Shown here one piece after another: positions 37,483 to 47,110 of a DNA stretch of 64,000 bases. How positions within the stretch are numbered: the stretch's first letter is position 1; every line of letters starts with the position of its first letter. The notes under the pieces were generated by a model that saw only the letters and a program-made list of their open reading frames with translations, was not told the DNA's origin and searched no databases. The DNA is from Mariprofundus micogutta (lineage in GTDB: Bacteria; Pseudomonadota; Zetaproteobacteria; Mariprofundales; Mariprofundaceae): the NCBI RefSeq assembly GCF_001895085.1, contig NZ_BDFD01000001.1:185770-249769 (forward strand). The letters are read 5' to 3'. Both the position numbers and the translations under genes were made by a program.

Positions 37483-38952
37483 ATGCCATTTTCTTCATTA
37501 TCTGACATCCAGGACCGTTTGAATAGCGGCCAAACCACTGCTGTTGAAGTTGCCCAGTTATATCTGGATCGCATCGCGGCGTTTAACGACACACTGAATG
37601 CCTTTGTTCATATCGATCCGACTCATGTGTTGGCACAGGCTGAGGCTTCAGATGCCTACCGCGCCAAACATGAAGCACGCCCGTTAGAAGGTCTGCCCAT
37701 TGCAGTCAAAGATATTTTCTGTACGCAGGATGGTCCAACACAGTGCTGCTCGAATATCCTCAAAGATTTTCATGCGCCTTATGACGCTCAGGTGATTACC
37801 AGACTCAAAGAAGCCGGCGCTGTACTGGTGGGTAAAACCAATATGGATGAATTTGCCATGGGTTCATCCAACGAAACCTCAGCCTTCGGTGCCTGCCGCA
37901 ATCCCTGGGATACAGAGCGCATTCCCGGTGGTTCATCCGGTGGCTCTGCCGCTGCAGTTGCAGCTGCACTCACACCTGCAGCTTTAGGTACTGATACCGG
38001 TGGTTCTATCCGCCAGCCTGCTGCCGTTACCGGCATTACAGGCCTTAAACCGACCTATGGCCGCGTATCCCGTCGTGGCATCATCGCCTTTGCCTCTTCA
38101 CTGGATCAGGCTGGCCCTATGACACGCACGGTTAGAGACACAGCCATGATCACCGCCGCCATTTCAGGTCATGATTCGCGTGATGCAACTTCCGTTGCAG
38201 ATGCACCTGAAGTTGACTGGCTCGCAGCATGTGATGCACAGGATATGAAAGGCTTGAAGATCGGCCGTCCAAAAGAGTACTTTGTGGATGGTATGGACGC
38301 TGAAGTACGTGCTTCAGTCGAAACCGCACTGAAAAAATGCGAAGAACTCGGTGCAGAAATCATCGACATCAGTCTGCCACATACTGAAGCCGCGGTTGCA
38401 GCTTACTATGTCATCGCACCATCAGAAGCTTCAGCTAATCTGTCGCGATATGACAGTGTACGTTTCGGACACCGCTGTGAAAATCCGGAAGACCTGCTCG
38501 ACATGTATACCCGCTCACGTGATGAAGGTTTTGGCTCCGAAGTAAAACGCCGCATTCTGACCGGTGCCTTTGCACTCTCATCGGGTTACTACGATGCCTA
38601 TTATCTGAAAGCACAGCAGGTGCGCACCCTGATTCAGCAGGACTTCATTCAGGCCTTTGAAGAGGTTGATGTGATTGCCACACCAACATCTCCGATTCCT
38701 GCATTTAAGCTCGGTGAAAAAACAGATGATCCGCTGACCATGTATCTTTCCGACATATTCACCATCGCCGTTAACCTTGCCGGTCTGCCGGGGCTTTCAC
38801 AGCCATGCGGCTTTGCCAGCAACCTGCCGGTCGGTCTGCAATGGATAGGCCCTGCATGGCGTGAAGATATCGTGCTATCGGCAGCAGCAGCTTATGAAGG
38901 AGCCACAGACTGGAGCAATAAAGCTCCTGCAACTTTCGGAGGTGAATCATGA
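37483..38952 (+). CDS. gatA: Asp/Glu-tRNA amidotransferase subunit A
   Basis: Glutaminase subunit supplying ammonia. 489 residues with the amidase signature: catalytic Lys in LPIAVKDIFC, Gly/Ser-rich IPGGSSGGSAAAVAA with the cis-Ser, and the nucleophile Ser in GTDTGGSIRQPA. It starts four bases after gatC and overlaps gatB (ATGA). Confidence 0.97.
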   Translation: MPFSSLSDIQDRLNSGQTTAVEVAQLYLDRIAAFNDTLNAFVHIDPTHVLAQAEASDAYRAKHEARPLEGLPIAVKDIFCTQDGPTQCCSNILKDFHAPYDAQVITRLKEAGAVLVGKTNMDEFAMGSSNETSAFGACRNPWDTERIPGGSSGGSAAAVAAALTPAALGTDTGGSIRQPAAVTGITGLKPTYGRVSRRGIIAFASSLDQAGPMTRTVRDTAMITAAISGHDSRDATSVADAPEVDWLAACDAQDMKGLKIGRPKEYFVDGMDAEVRASVETALKKCEELGAEIIDISLPHTEAAVAAYYVIAPSEASANLSRYDSVRFGHRCENPEDLLDMYTRSRDEGFGSEVKRRILTGAFALSSGYYDAYYLKAQQVRTLIQQDFIQAFEEVDVIATPTSPIPAFKLGEKTDDPLTMYLSDIFTIAVNLAGLPGLSQPCGFASNLPVGLQWIGPAWREDIVLSAAAAYEGATDWSNKAPATFGGES

Positions 38953-40382
38953 GTTGGGAAGTTGTAATCGGACTTGAAGTCCACTGCCAGTTAAACACAG
39001 ATACAAAAGCATTCTGTGGCTGTTCAACACAATTCGGTGCAGAGCCGAACACTCAGACCTGCCCGGTCTGTCTGGGTATGCCCGGACAGCTGCCAGTGCT
39101 GAATACGGTAGCTGTAGATAAAACCATCCTGACAGGTCTGGCGATCAATGCGCATATCAACCTTGAATCAAAGTTTGATCGCAAAAACTACTTCTACCCG
39201 GACCTGCCAAAGGGCTACCAGATTTCCCAGTTTGCCGTACCTATTGTTGAGGGTGGCTATATTGACATTCCAACCAAGGACGGTGGTGAAAAGCGCCTTG
39301 GGGTCACGCGCATTCATATGGAAGAAGATGCGGGCAAGTCCATGCATGAAGGGCTGGATGCCGTATCTCACATCGACCTGAACCGTTCCGGCGTACCTTT
39401 GATGGAGATTGTTTCCGAGCCGGATATGCGTTCTGCTGATGAAGCGATTGCCTATCTCAAACAGCTGCACCAGTTGATCCGTTTTCTCGGTGTATCCGGT
39501 GCCGATATGGAAAAAGGCCAGTTCCGTTGTGATGCCAATATTTCAGTACGCCGCCCCGGCGAACCATTCGGCACACGCACTGAAATGAAAAACATGAACT
39601 CTTTCCGCTTCATCAAACAGGCGATTGAATTTGAAGTACTGCGCCAGATCGAAATCATTGAAGATGGTGGCGAAGTGGTTCAGGAATCCCGTCTGTGGGA
39701 CTCTGTAAAATCCGAATCCCGCTCCATGCGCAGCAAAGAAGAAGCCCATGACTACCGTTATTTCCCGGAGCCCGACCTTCCACCGCTGCGTGTTTCACAG
39801 CAGGAAGTGGATGCCATCAGAGCAGGCATGCCGGAATTGCCGGGTCAGTTGCGTAAACGTTTTGAAACCGAATACGGCCTCTCCTCTTATGATGCCGATG
39901 TGCTGACCCAGACACTTGAAGTCGCAGCATGGTATGAATCGCTGGTCGCCGCTCATCCGGCTGATCCGAAACGCTGTGCCAACTGGATGGCCAATGAGTT
40001 GCTCGGCCGTCTGAATGAAGCAGGCAAAGATCTTTCTGAATCCCCTGTTTCTGCAGCACGATTAGCTGAACTGCTGGACCGTATTGGCGACAATTCCGTT
40101 TCTGGCAAAGCCGCTAAAGATGTACTTGATGCCATGATGGAATCGGATGACAGTGCTGATGCCATCATTGAAGCAAAAGGCCTGAAACAGGTCAGTGATT
40201 CAGGAGCCATCGATGCCATCATCAAAGAGGTGATGGATGCCAACCCTGCACAGGTTGAAGGCTATAGAGGTGGCAAAGACAAGCTGATGGGCTTCTTTGT
40301 CGGCCAGGTCATGAAAGCATCACGCGGGACAGCCAACCCCGGCATGGTGAATCAGCGCCTGAAAGAATTACTCAAGGGTTGA
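38949..40382 (+). CDS. gatB: Asp/Glu-tRNA amidotransferase subunit B
   Basis: Kinase/amidotransferase subunit that activates and amidates misacylated tRNA. 477 residues. WEVVIGLEVHCQLNT begins the catalytic cradle; CGCSTQFGAEPNTQTCPVCLG holds zinc-binding Cys residues; RSGVPLMEIVSEPD and EMKNMNSFRFI are hallmark motifs. The C-terminal YqeY-like tail (about 330-477) binds tRNA. The start overlaps the gatA stop. Confidence 0.97.
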   Translation: MSWEVVIGLEVHCQLNTDTKAFCGCSTQFGAEPNTQTCPVCLGMPGQLPVLNTVAVDKTILTGLAINAHINLESKFDRKNYFYPDLPKGYQISQFAVPIVEGGYIDIPTKDGGEKRLGVTRIHMEEDAGKSMHEGLDAVSHIDLNRSGVPLMEIVSEPDMRSADEAIAYLKQLHQLIRFLGVSGADMEKGQFRCDANISVRRPGEPFGTRTEMKNMNSFRFIKQAIEFEVLRQIEIIEDGGEVVQESRLWDSVKSESRSMRSKEEAHDYRYFPEPDLPPLRVSQQEVDAIRAGMPELPGQLRKRFETEYGLSSYDADVLTQTLEVAAWYESLVAAHPADPKRCANWMANELLGRLNEAGKDLSESPVSAARLAELLDRIGDNSVSGKAAKDVLDAMMESDDSADAIIEAKGLKQVSDSGAIDAIIKEVMDANPAQVEGYRGGKDKLMGFFVGQVMKASRGTANPGMVNQRLKELLKG

Positions 40383-40386
40383 AACA

Positions 40387-43005
40387 ATGAGTAAAGGGTT
40401 GCGCAGGACCTTGATTGTCGGCGCAGCCCTGCTCATTTTTGGCGTTCTGCTCTGGATCAGGCTGGATATTTCCTCGATCAAGGCACATCTGGACCGTGAA
40501 ATAAGTAATATTGCCGATCTCGAAATGAATGCGGAACAGGCATCACTGACTGCTCTGCACGGCATCGGCCTGAGGCTGGACAGCGTCTCACTGAAACATG
40601 AGCAATACCAGATTCAGGCAGGCCATATCAATATCAGCATCCGTCTGCTGCCACTATTGCTTGGCAAGGTAGAAGCGAAATCACTCGATATCCACGATGC
40701 CCTGATCAAGATCAGGCCCGGCACCATGCAACTGACTTCAGCTTCGCTTTCATCACTGCCGGTTGAGCGTATCCACCTGATTCGCAGCAACATTCAAACC
40801 ATGGATGGCAAAGCGGTGCTCAACGATCTTCATCTCGAACTCAGAGATATTGGTCCAAATCGTGAAACACTATGGGAAATTCAGGCACAACAGGATAAAG
40901 AGTCAATCAGTGGTCATGGCAGGCTTGGCTTTCAGGCTGGTGAAATTAAAAGCGGCTTTGGCAAACTGAAACTGGAACAGGTTTCACTGACACGCATTCA
41001 ACCATTCACGCCTAAATCAGTGCATCCATTCATCAATCAGGAAAACGGCATGGTCAGTGGTGCCCTGACTCTGGATATTGCTAAAAACAATGACTGGGCA
41101 GTATTTGGTGAACTTAAACTGAACAGTGATGACAATGAAAAACCGATCAAGCTGCGCGGCAAGTTCAGCCATCCCGAAAAAGATCATGTAAACTGGCGAG
41201 ACAGTTTTATACACCTCAGCGACTCTGCCGTCATTGCCATTGATGGCGAATGTATACTAGCCCGGTGCTCCACTCGCCTGCAGGCCAGCAATATCGAACT
41301 ACAAACCTGGTCACCTGTTATTCCTGCCGGCATTAAGTTTCATCAGCAACTATCCGGTACGACCGGGCTTGAGGCCGAAATCAATTGGGATGATGAAGCA
41401 TGGCATGGTGATATCGACTTCAACCTCAGTGAAGGCCTTTTCCGCTACAAAGAAGAAGAGATACCACTACCGGAACTGCAGTTAAATGCAGACAAGCTCA
41501 GTGGAAATGCAACATCGTGGCAGGCTGAAGCCAGCCTTACTTCGCCCGATATTAGTGGCAATATGCAGATTATCAGTGCTCAGAAACCGTCAGGCCATAA
41601 ACAGATGTTTATCGAAGCCAATGTGGTAAAAAGCAAACTCTGGCAACCTTTGGCAAACCTGTTACTGGCATCCCTCGATATTCAACCGGCCATCAGTGCA
41701 AGCGGTACAATCAACGGTACCCTTTCCTTGGTTCAGCAGGACAAGGACAAAAAACTTGAGCTTCAGGTTGATGCAGGCTTGGCAAAAATCACTTATGGCG
41801 ATCAATTTAACAAACCTGAAAAAATTCCCGCTCGCTGCACGGGTGAAATTCACTGGTCGGGTACAAAAGGAACACCTGTCAAATCCATTTCTCTGCAGGA
41901 TTGTCAGGTGGGCAGTGCCACTCTGGAACGTATGAACTGGTCCAACAAAAAACAGAAACAACAACTCAAGATCAGCAATCTTGCAATAAATTTCGACCAG
42001 TTAAAGGCGAAATCAGTCCGTTTATCCGAACAATCCAACCCTTTTCGCGGCTTCATAAAAGGCAGTAGTTCATCTTCATGGAGTAAAAGCAACACAGCCC
42101 TCTGGCTACAAAACATGAGTGGCAACTGGCAACTGCAGAATTTTGGTCGTGAACAGTGGAATGCAAGTGGCAAGATCAAAGCAAACAATGGGGAATTCAG
42201 CAGCGAGCACCTGCTTCTTGAAGGCATGCATGGTCTGGCTGAACTCAAAGGTCATCTTTCTCCGGCCAGACAACTTGGTTCAATTGAGCTGATCTCTGCT
42301 CATCTGGATGGGACCAATCTACCCGCCCCACCGGCTGAACTGCTGCAGAAAATGGTTATAAGTGGAACCATTAAGCAGACACAGTTAACGCTTCTGCAGA
42401 ATAACTGGCAGGACATTAAAGCTGCTTATGTCTGGAGACAGGGAAAGCTTCAACTAAAGGGACTGAAGTCCACGATTGCAGGCGGAGAGATCAGTGCCGG
42501 AAAGCTTACACTACACGCGAAACCGGAAGCTCTGGACATACACGGGAAAGTGAGATTTAAAAATGTGCAGCTGCAGGAGGTACAAGGTCTGAATCCCCTG
42601 CTACAGGCTGAAATGAAGGGCGTCATGCACGCCAATATTGAATTGCATGGCAGCATCCCTGATTTGCAGGTTTCACACTGGCAGCAAAGCAATGGAGATA
42701 TACTGATCTATAGCGGTGAATGGAAACAACAGGCCAAAGCTGAATCTATTACTGAAAAACTCGGATTCAGGACACCCGAGACCCGATCTTATGCATTTAA
42801 AAAACTAGAGGGTCGATTTCGTATCGAAGAGATGAACACAAGATTCAGCTCGATCAAACTCCTGCAAAAGGGAGATCATTACCGTGGCAGCGCCAAAATA
42901 AGTGCGGATGGCAAGCTAAGCGGCAAGGTCGAACAGCAGCAGGGAAATATGCCGTACGCAGTCTCAGGCGAATGGCCATATTTCATCTGGCAACCGATAC
43001 AATAA
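40387..43005 (+). CDS. Large AsmA-like envelope protein
   Basis: 872 residues with one N-terminal helix (LIVGAALLIFGVLLWIRL) and a long beta-rich periplasmic body, as in the AsmA/YhdP group that bridges inner and outer membranes for lipid transport. Typical elements are the N-terminal domain (LRLDSVSLKHEQYQIQAG, LLPLLLGKVEAKSLDIHDA) and the C-terminal segment (ITEKLGFRTPETRSYAF, FRIEEMNTRFSSIKL). It starts five bases after gatB. A second AsmA-like gene is at 47111. Confidence 0.75.
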   Translation: MSKGLRRTLIVGAALLIFGVLLWIRLDISSIKAHLDREISNIADLEMNAEQASLTALHGIGLRLDSVSLKHEQYQIQAGHINISIRLLPLLLGKVEAKSLDIHDALIKIRPGTMQLTSASLSSLPVERIHLIRSNIQTMDGKAVLNDLHLELRDIGPNRETLWEIQAQQDKESISGHGRLGFQAGEIKSGFGKLKLEQVSLTRIQPFTPKSVHPFINQENGMVSGALTLDIAKNNDWAVFGELKLNSDDNEKPIKLRGKFSHPEKDHVNWRDSFIHLSDSAVIAIDGECILARCSTRLQASNIELQTWSPVIPAGIKFHQQLSGTTGLEAEINWDDEAWHGDIDFNLSEGLFRYKEEEIPLPELQLNADKLSGNATSWQAEASLTSPDISGNMQIISAQKPSGHKQMFIEANVVKSKLWQPLANLLLASLDIQPAISASGTINGTLSLVQQDKDKKLELQVDAGLAKITYGDQFNKPEKIPARCTGEIHWSGTKGTPVKSISLQDCQVGSATLERMNWSNKKQKQQLKISNLAINFDQLKAKSVRLSEQSNPFRGFIKGSSSSSWSKSNTALWLQNMSGNWQLQNFGREQWNASGKIKANNGEFSSEHLLLEGMHGLAELKGHLSPARQLGSIELISAHLDGTNLPAPPAELLQKMVISGTIKQTQLTLLQNNWQDIKAAYVWRQGKLQLKGLKSTIAGGEISAGKLTLHAKPEALDIHGKVRFKNVQLQEVQGLNPLLQAEMKGVMHANIELHGSIPDLQVSHWQQSNGDILIYSGEWKQQAKAESITEKLGFRTPETRSYAFKKLEGRFRIEEMNTRFSSIKLLQKGDHYRGSAKISADGKLSGKVEQQQGNMPYAVSGEWPYFIWQPIQ

Positions 43006-43063
43006 GTCGCGCAGCTTCGACAGCGAACTTGAGCATTCACATTTCCATGGCAACATTAAGGGT

Positions 43064-44266
43064 ATGAAAAGACTATCTATCCGAGTTCAACAGATTAAAC
43101 CATCCGCTACACTGGCTATCACGGCTAAAGCTGCTGAAATGCGTGCAGCCGGCAAAAGTGTCATATCCCTCTCCGTTGGTGAGCCCGACTTTGAAACACC
43201 AAAGGCAGCACGAGACGCCGGTATAGAAGCCATTAATTCCGGCTTTACCCGCTATACTGCTGTAGCAGGTATTCCGGAGCTAAGACAGGCCATCGCAGAA
43301 AAATTCAAAACGGACAACGATCTTGAATATTCAGCCAATGAGATACTCGTATCTACTGGTGGCAAACAGTGCATTTTCAATCTTCTGATGGCTGTGATGA
43401 ATCCGGGTGAACGTGCCATCATCCCCGCCCCTTACTGGGTTTCGTATCCTGATATGGTAAAACTAACAGAAGGTACGCCCGTCATTGTTGAAACCAAAGC
43501 TGAAGCAGGCTTTAAAATTACTGCTGAGCAGCTTGAAGAGGTACTCTGTCACCGCTGCAAAATACTGTTCCTGAACTCCCCCTCCAATCCAACCGGCATG
43601 GCATATAGTGCCGAAGAGTTAGCCAGTATCGGTGAGGTCGTCCGCAAACATCCGAACCTCATTGTCGCTACTGACGACATGTATGAGAAAATCCTTTTTG
43701 ATGGTAAAAAGTTTGCCACCTTTGCACAGGTAAACCCTGATCTGAAAGATCAGACGATTACCCTCAATGGTGTCTCCAAAGCCTATTGTATGACCGGCTG
43801 GCGTATCGGTTTCTGTGCAGGCCCTGAGGCCATTATTAAAGCCATGACCAAGGTTCAGGGGCAGAGCACCTCCAACCCTAATGCAATCGCCCAGAAAGCA
43901 GCCCTGGCTGCCTTGACCGGCCCTACAGATGAGCTGGATGAGATGGTTCGCACCTATGAGCAGCGCCGCACCTGGCTTGTTGATGCCATCAATGAAATTC
44001 CCGGCATGTTTAGTATCAAACCGGATGGGGCTTTTTATGTATTCCCTTCTGTGGCTGACTGGATAGGCAAAACCACCCCGAGTGGCATCACGCTGTCTGA
44101 TGATGTTGTCATTTGTGAATGGTTACTCGAAGAGTCTGGTGTTGCACTTGTGCCGGGCACAGAATTCGGATCTCCGGGCCATGTGCGTTTCTCCTATGCA
44201 GTTAGTCAGGATACGCTTGAAGATGCAGTGAACCGCATTGCAACAGCTGCAGCAACACTGACTTAA
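43064..44266 (+). CDS. aspC: Class I/II PLP-dependent aminotransferase (aspartate type)
   Basis: 400 residues. ISLSVGEPDFETP and the N-terminal LAITAKAAEMRAAG match the I-gamma subgroup of aspartate aminotransferases. The PLP Lys lies in LNGVSKAYCMTGWRIGF; NSPSNPTG and the C-terminal VRFSYA (substrate Arg) are present. The product probably interconverts aspartate and oxaloacetate; some relatives also use prephenate. The ribosome site (AAGG) is unusually close to the ATG. A terminator follows at 44289. Confidence 0.92.
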   Translation: MKRLSIRVQQIKPSATLAITAKAAEMRAAGKSVISLSVGEPDFETPKAARDAGIEAINSGFTRYTAVAGIPELRQAIAEKFKTDNDLEYSANEILVSTGGKQCIFNLLMAVMNPGERAIIPAPYWVSYPDMVKLTEGTPVIVETKAEAGFKITAEQLEEVLCHRCKILFLNSPSNPTGMAYSAEELASIGEVVRKHPNLIVATDDMYEKILFDGKKFATFAQVNPDLKDQTITLNGVSKAYCMTGWRIGFCAGPEAIIKAMTKVQGQSTSNPNAIAQKAALAALTGPTDELDEMVRTYEQRRTWLVDAINEIPGMFSIKPDGAFYVFPSVADWIGKTTPSGITLSDDVVICEWLLEESGVALVPGTEFGSPGHVRFSYAVSQDTLEDAVNRIATAAATLT

Positions 44267-44288
44267 ACCACTACTTCTTCTCTCATTA

Positions 44289-44316
44289 AAAAGGGCGCTA
44301 CTGCGCCCTTTCTTCT
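44289..44316 (+). terminator. Terminator after the aminotransferase gene
   Basis: AAAGGGCGC-tact-GCGCCCTTT-like stem with A run before and T-rich tail after; 22 bases past the stop. Confidence 0.9.
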
Positions 44317-44330
44317 TTGCTTCCTTTGAT

Positions 44331-44359
44331 GCGGTGGTGCGTTGTTCACTCACCACCGC
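44331..44359 (-). terminator. Hairpin after the Gly-zipper gene
   Basis: GCGGTGGTG (44331-44339) and CACCACCGC (44351-44359) form a perfect 9-bp stem, ten bases past the stop of the minus-strand gene; the U tract is weak. Confidence 0.5.
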
Positions 44360-44369
44360 GTCCTGAGGA

Positions 44370-44933
44370 TTAATATCCAGCCTGAGCAAAATACCTGGCT
44401 TCACCGGAACGGGCAAACCTGCCGGTATAATGACGATCATGCCCCGGGCTTGTCACTCTGTGTGCCGATCTGTTGATCCGGCCACGATGTTCCCTGTACT
44501 CATGACGTTCATGTGCATCGTGACTCCGATACCGATCATGACCGCGTTTATAAGCATGCTTATCGTAATGATGATGGCCTCCAAAGCGGTAAGCATGTCT
44601 GTCACGATGGCGATAGTCCCTGTGATAGCCATGACGCTCATGGTGACGCACACGTTCACGGTAATATGGTCTATGCTTATGTATTACAACCGGCCGTTGG
44701 GTCCTGTGATGAACCGGGCTGGCATGAACATCTGTCAAAATTGCATCGGCAATCGCACCAAACATTGCGCCAACAATGGCACCCTGTGCAGTTTCGTTGG
44801 TCTGGGAACCAATGACTGCCCCGGCAGTGGCACCCACTGCAGCACCTGTCACCATGCCACGCTCCTGTGGCCCTGCATATGCAGACAGTGATGTGAAAGA
44901 AACAACTATCAGTCCTAATAAGATCTTCTTCAT
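44370..44933 (-). CDS. Exported Gly-zipper protein with His/Arg/Tyr-rich tail
   Basis: 187 residues. Signal peptide (KKILLGLIVVSFTSLSAYAG), then a glycine-zipper hairpin (VTGAAVGATAGAVIGSQ and AQGAIVGAMFGAIADAIL) that may insert in a membrane or oligomerise, then about 120 residues extremely rich in His, Arg and Tyr (GYHRDYRHRDRHAYRFGG). The tail could bind metal, nucleic acid or acidic polymer. A CRP/FNR-type palindrome about 100 bp upstream suggests regulation together with the respiration locus. Role unknown. Confidence 0.75.
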   Translation of the reverse strand: MKKILLGLIVVSFTSLSAYAGPQERGMVTGAAVGATAGAVIGSQTNETAQGAIVGAMFGAIADAILTDVHASPVHHRTQRPVVIHKHRPYYRERVRHHERHGYHRDYRHRDRHAYRFGGHHHYDKHAYKRGHDRYRSHDAHERHEYREHRGRINRSAHRVTSPGHDRHYTGRFARSGEARYFAQAGY

Positions 44934-45026
44934 GTTCGCCTCCTTTGCATTGGCTGGAGACAGTTTGCAGCATCGCTTATTTGCAACAAAGTGGACTATG
45001 TCAACTATTCAGGGGAAATATCGCAC

Positions 45027-45040
45027 GTGATCCAAATCAC
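45027..45040. promoter_or_regulatory. CRP/FNR-superfamily palindrome upstream of the Gly-zipper gene
   Basis: GTGAT-CCAA-ATCAC, same form as 18529-18542. It is about 40-45 bp upstream of a possible -10 (CATAGT, 45000-44995) and start site for the 44933 gene, the spacing expected of an activator. Confidence 0.5.
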
Positions 45041-45159
45041 CATGAACAAAGGAGGAAGATATCAACAATGGCTGCTAACAGCAGATATGAGTAATTGGGT
45101 AGCGACTCAGGAAAAGTCGTTAGCTGGTAATATGATCTGGTTATCTAAAAACGATGCAG

Positions 45160-45852
45160 TTATTCCTTTTGTTTAATAACAACAGGTTCTTCAACTGCTT
45201 CGGCTGGCTGCTTTTGTTCTTCTGCATGTTTGTGACCGTACTCTTCAAGAAATACCGTTAAATTGGCCACAACCAGCGAATAAACAATGATACCGAATAT
45301 CATGGTCATTACCGCAATGATGCGTCCGGCAGATGTGATCGGTACAATATCTCCATAACCGACAGTCGTCAGTGTCACAAACGCCCACCACAGACCATCA
45401 GGGAACTCGGCAAACTGGGGGTTCTGTCCATGCTCAAGCAAAAAGGTGATGGTACCGAAAACAAAAACCAGCCCGAACATGGTTGCCATAGCCGCGGGTA
45501 AACTATCGCCGGAAATCACCAATAACCGAAGCAGGCGATCTTTATTGGATCGAACCAGTGCTCCCAGTTTCAAGGCCGGTATGAGATGGGCAAGGCGTAG
45601 TGCCATCAGCATGCGTAAGAACGGGGATGAGAGCAGTACCACAACCACGAGGTCAAACCAGTTGGCTTTCATCCACTCGCTTCGATTATCAGCAATCCAC
45701 CAGCGGGTAAAAAACATAATCACAAAAGCCACCAGGACAGCCATAATCGTCCACTCCGGCAAACCATCCACGAACGAGGTCGCAACCGCACCTATCGTTG
45801 CCGCAAAAAGGGCAACATCCAGTACGCGCTGCCAGAGTAGTCTTTGTGTCAT
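45160..45852 (-). CDS. Voltage-gated-type potassium channel
   Basis: 230 residues with an S1-S4-like helical bundle (about 10-115; S4-like LRMLMALRLAHLIPALKLGALVR has several basic residues), a pore loop with the K+ selectivity motif TLTTVGYGDIVP and the S6 helix IIAVMTMIFGIIVYSLVVANL. A Glu/Lys-rich cytoplasmic tail follows, with no RCK domain. It lies six bases after the YqhA-like gene, so the two are cotranscribed. Confidence 0.9.
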   Translation of the reverse strand: MTQRLLWQRVLDVALFAATIGAVATSFVDGLPEWTIMAVLVAFVIMFFTRWWIADNRSEWMKANWFDLVVVVLLSSPFLRMLMALRLAHLIPALKLGALVRSNKDRLLRLLVISGDSLPAAMATMFGLVFVFGTITFLLEHGQNPQFAEFPDGLWWAFVTLTTVGYGDIVPITSAGRIIAVMTMIFGIIVYSLVVANLTVFLEEYGHKHAEEQKQPAEAVEEPVVIKQKE

Positions 45853-45858
45853 GAGCTA

Positions 45859-46371
45859 TTACTTATGCTCGCCAGCCTTGTGACCAAAATAGAGAGCCAG
45901 AGCAACGAGGAAGATACCACCGCCCATATAAAGGATATTCAATGGATCATCGAACTTCACATGTAAAACATTTTTGAAGAAAGCCACAATAAGAATCATC
46001 AGAATCACTTTACCCAGGCGATCCTTCAGGTCATCCAGGCTTTCAATCTTGAGTAGTTTGCCGGCTGCTTCGTTATCGCGAGCACACTCAAGCTTATCAA
46101 TATGCAGTTCGTACACGCCGAGGCCGAAGATCAGTAATACCATTGCCAGCAGAAAATCATCAACAGCAGTAATCACGTGGCTGACCACAATCGTATGAAA
46201 ATCAGGAATGTTATGGCCAAGGATATAAACATCAATAAACTCTAAAAAGAGTTTGCCCATATCAAGGGCCGAAAGGGTAAACAGCAAAGCCATGCCAATA
46301 ATACAGGACCAGACAGCAAGCAATGTCAGGTAACGTGAACCCCAAAGCAGTCTTTCAAAAAAATCTTTCAT
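45859..46371 (-). CDS. YqhA (UPF0114) family membrane protein
   Basis: 170 residues, about four helices. YLTLLAVWSCIIGMALLFTLSA, the central LLAMVLLIFGLGVYELHIDKL and DDLKDRLGKVILMILIV fit the YqhA family. AGAGGG precedes the ATG. It is followed directly by a potassium channel. The family has no established function; linkage hints at ion or membrane-potential handling. Confidence 0.85.
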   Translation of the reverse strand: MKDFFERLLWGSRYLTLLAVWSCIIGMALLFTLSALDMGKLFLEFIDVYILGHNIPDFHTIVVSHVITAVDDFLLAMVLLIFGLGVYELHIDKLECARDNEAAGKLLKIESLDDLKDRLGKVILMILIVAFFKNVLHVKFDDPLNILYMGGGIFLVALALYFGHKAGEHK

Positions 46372-46455
46372 AGCACCCTCTTCTCAGTCATTTTTCGTAA
46401 ACCTAGTTTATTATTTTAAAATCACCAGCAGGATCGATGCCAATATTGAAATGAT

Positions 46456-47073
46456 TCAAGCAGGCCATTCCCCGGCGCCCTCACGCAGCAGAACTGGCTC
46501 GCTTTCGCAGAGGTCAACGACCGTTGTCGGCACCATACCTGCCCATCCGGCATCAAGCACAGCACAGGAGAGATGCTTCAGTCGCGGCACAAAGTCATCG
46601 GGATCGTGTTCCGGCTCATCCAGCCCCGGCAGTTGCAAGGTAGTGGCCAGTAACACCTCACCCACCTCTTCAAGCAGCATCTGACAAACCAGATGATCCG
46701 GAATCCGAATACCGACATCTTTGCGTTTGCCAAAAATCCTTCTCGGCAATGTAGAACTGGCCGGAAGAATGAAAGTATAGGCTCCGGGCAGGCATCGCTT
46801 GAGAATGCGATGAGCATGATTATCCATGCGAACACAGGTTGCAGCCTGTGAAAGGTCGGCACATACCACCGACCACATGTGATGGTCATCCAGTCGCCTG
46901 AAAGCGCGGATATCTGCCAGTGCATCCACGGCCTGTGGAAGACAGAGCATCACATAGGTTGTATCTGTGGGCACAACCAGAAAGTGCCCTTGCCTCATTA
47001 TCTCAATCGCCCGCCTGATTTGACGAATCTGCGGACGCTCCGGGTGTAAGCGGAGATGTTCAAACACATGCAT
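46456..47073 (-). CDS. YciO-like Sua5/TsaC-family protein
   Basis: 205 residues. Family motifs for ATP/threonylcarbamoyl binding: GHFLVVPTDTTYVMLC, IRAFRRLDDHHMWSVVCADLSQ, PGAYTFILPAS and VGIRIPDH with TTLQLPG. In TsaC/Sua5 the third segment is KxR(P)xxxP with basic residues; here RRLDDH departs from KxR, which favours the YciO branch of unknown substrate over t6A synthesis. AAGGA precedes the ATG. Confidence 0.85.
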   Translation of the reverse strand: MHVFEHLRLHPERPQIRQIRRAIEIMRQGHFLVVPTDTTYVMLCLPQAVDALADIRAFRRLDDHHMWSVVCADLSQAATCVRMDNHAHRILKRCLPGAYTFILPASSTLPRRIFGKRKDVGIRIPDHLVCQMLLEEVGEVLLATTLQLPGLDEPEHDPDDFVPRLKHLSCAVLDAGWAGMVPTTVVDLCESEPVLLREGAGEWPA

Positions 47074-47110
47074 TTGTTTTCCTTCATATGAATCCGGGCC
47101 AATCCTGCGA

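Noticed and set aside
44991..45176. 61-codon plus-strand frame with a nearby AGGAGG
   Set aside because: The AGGAGG is inside the frame rather than before its start, and the frame overlaps the channel gene end; no protein features.
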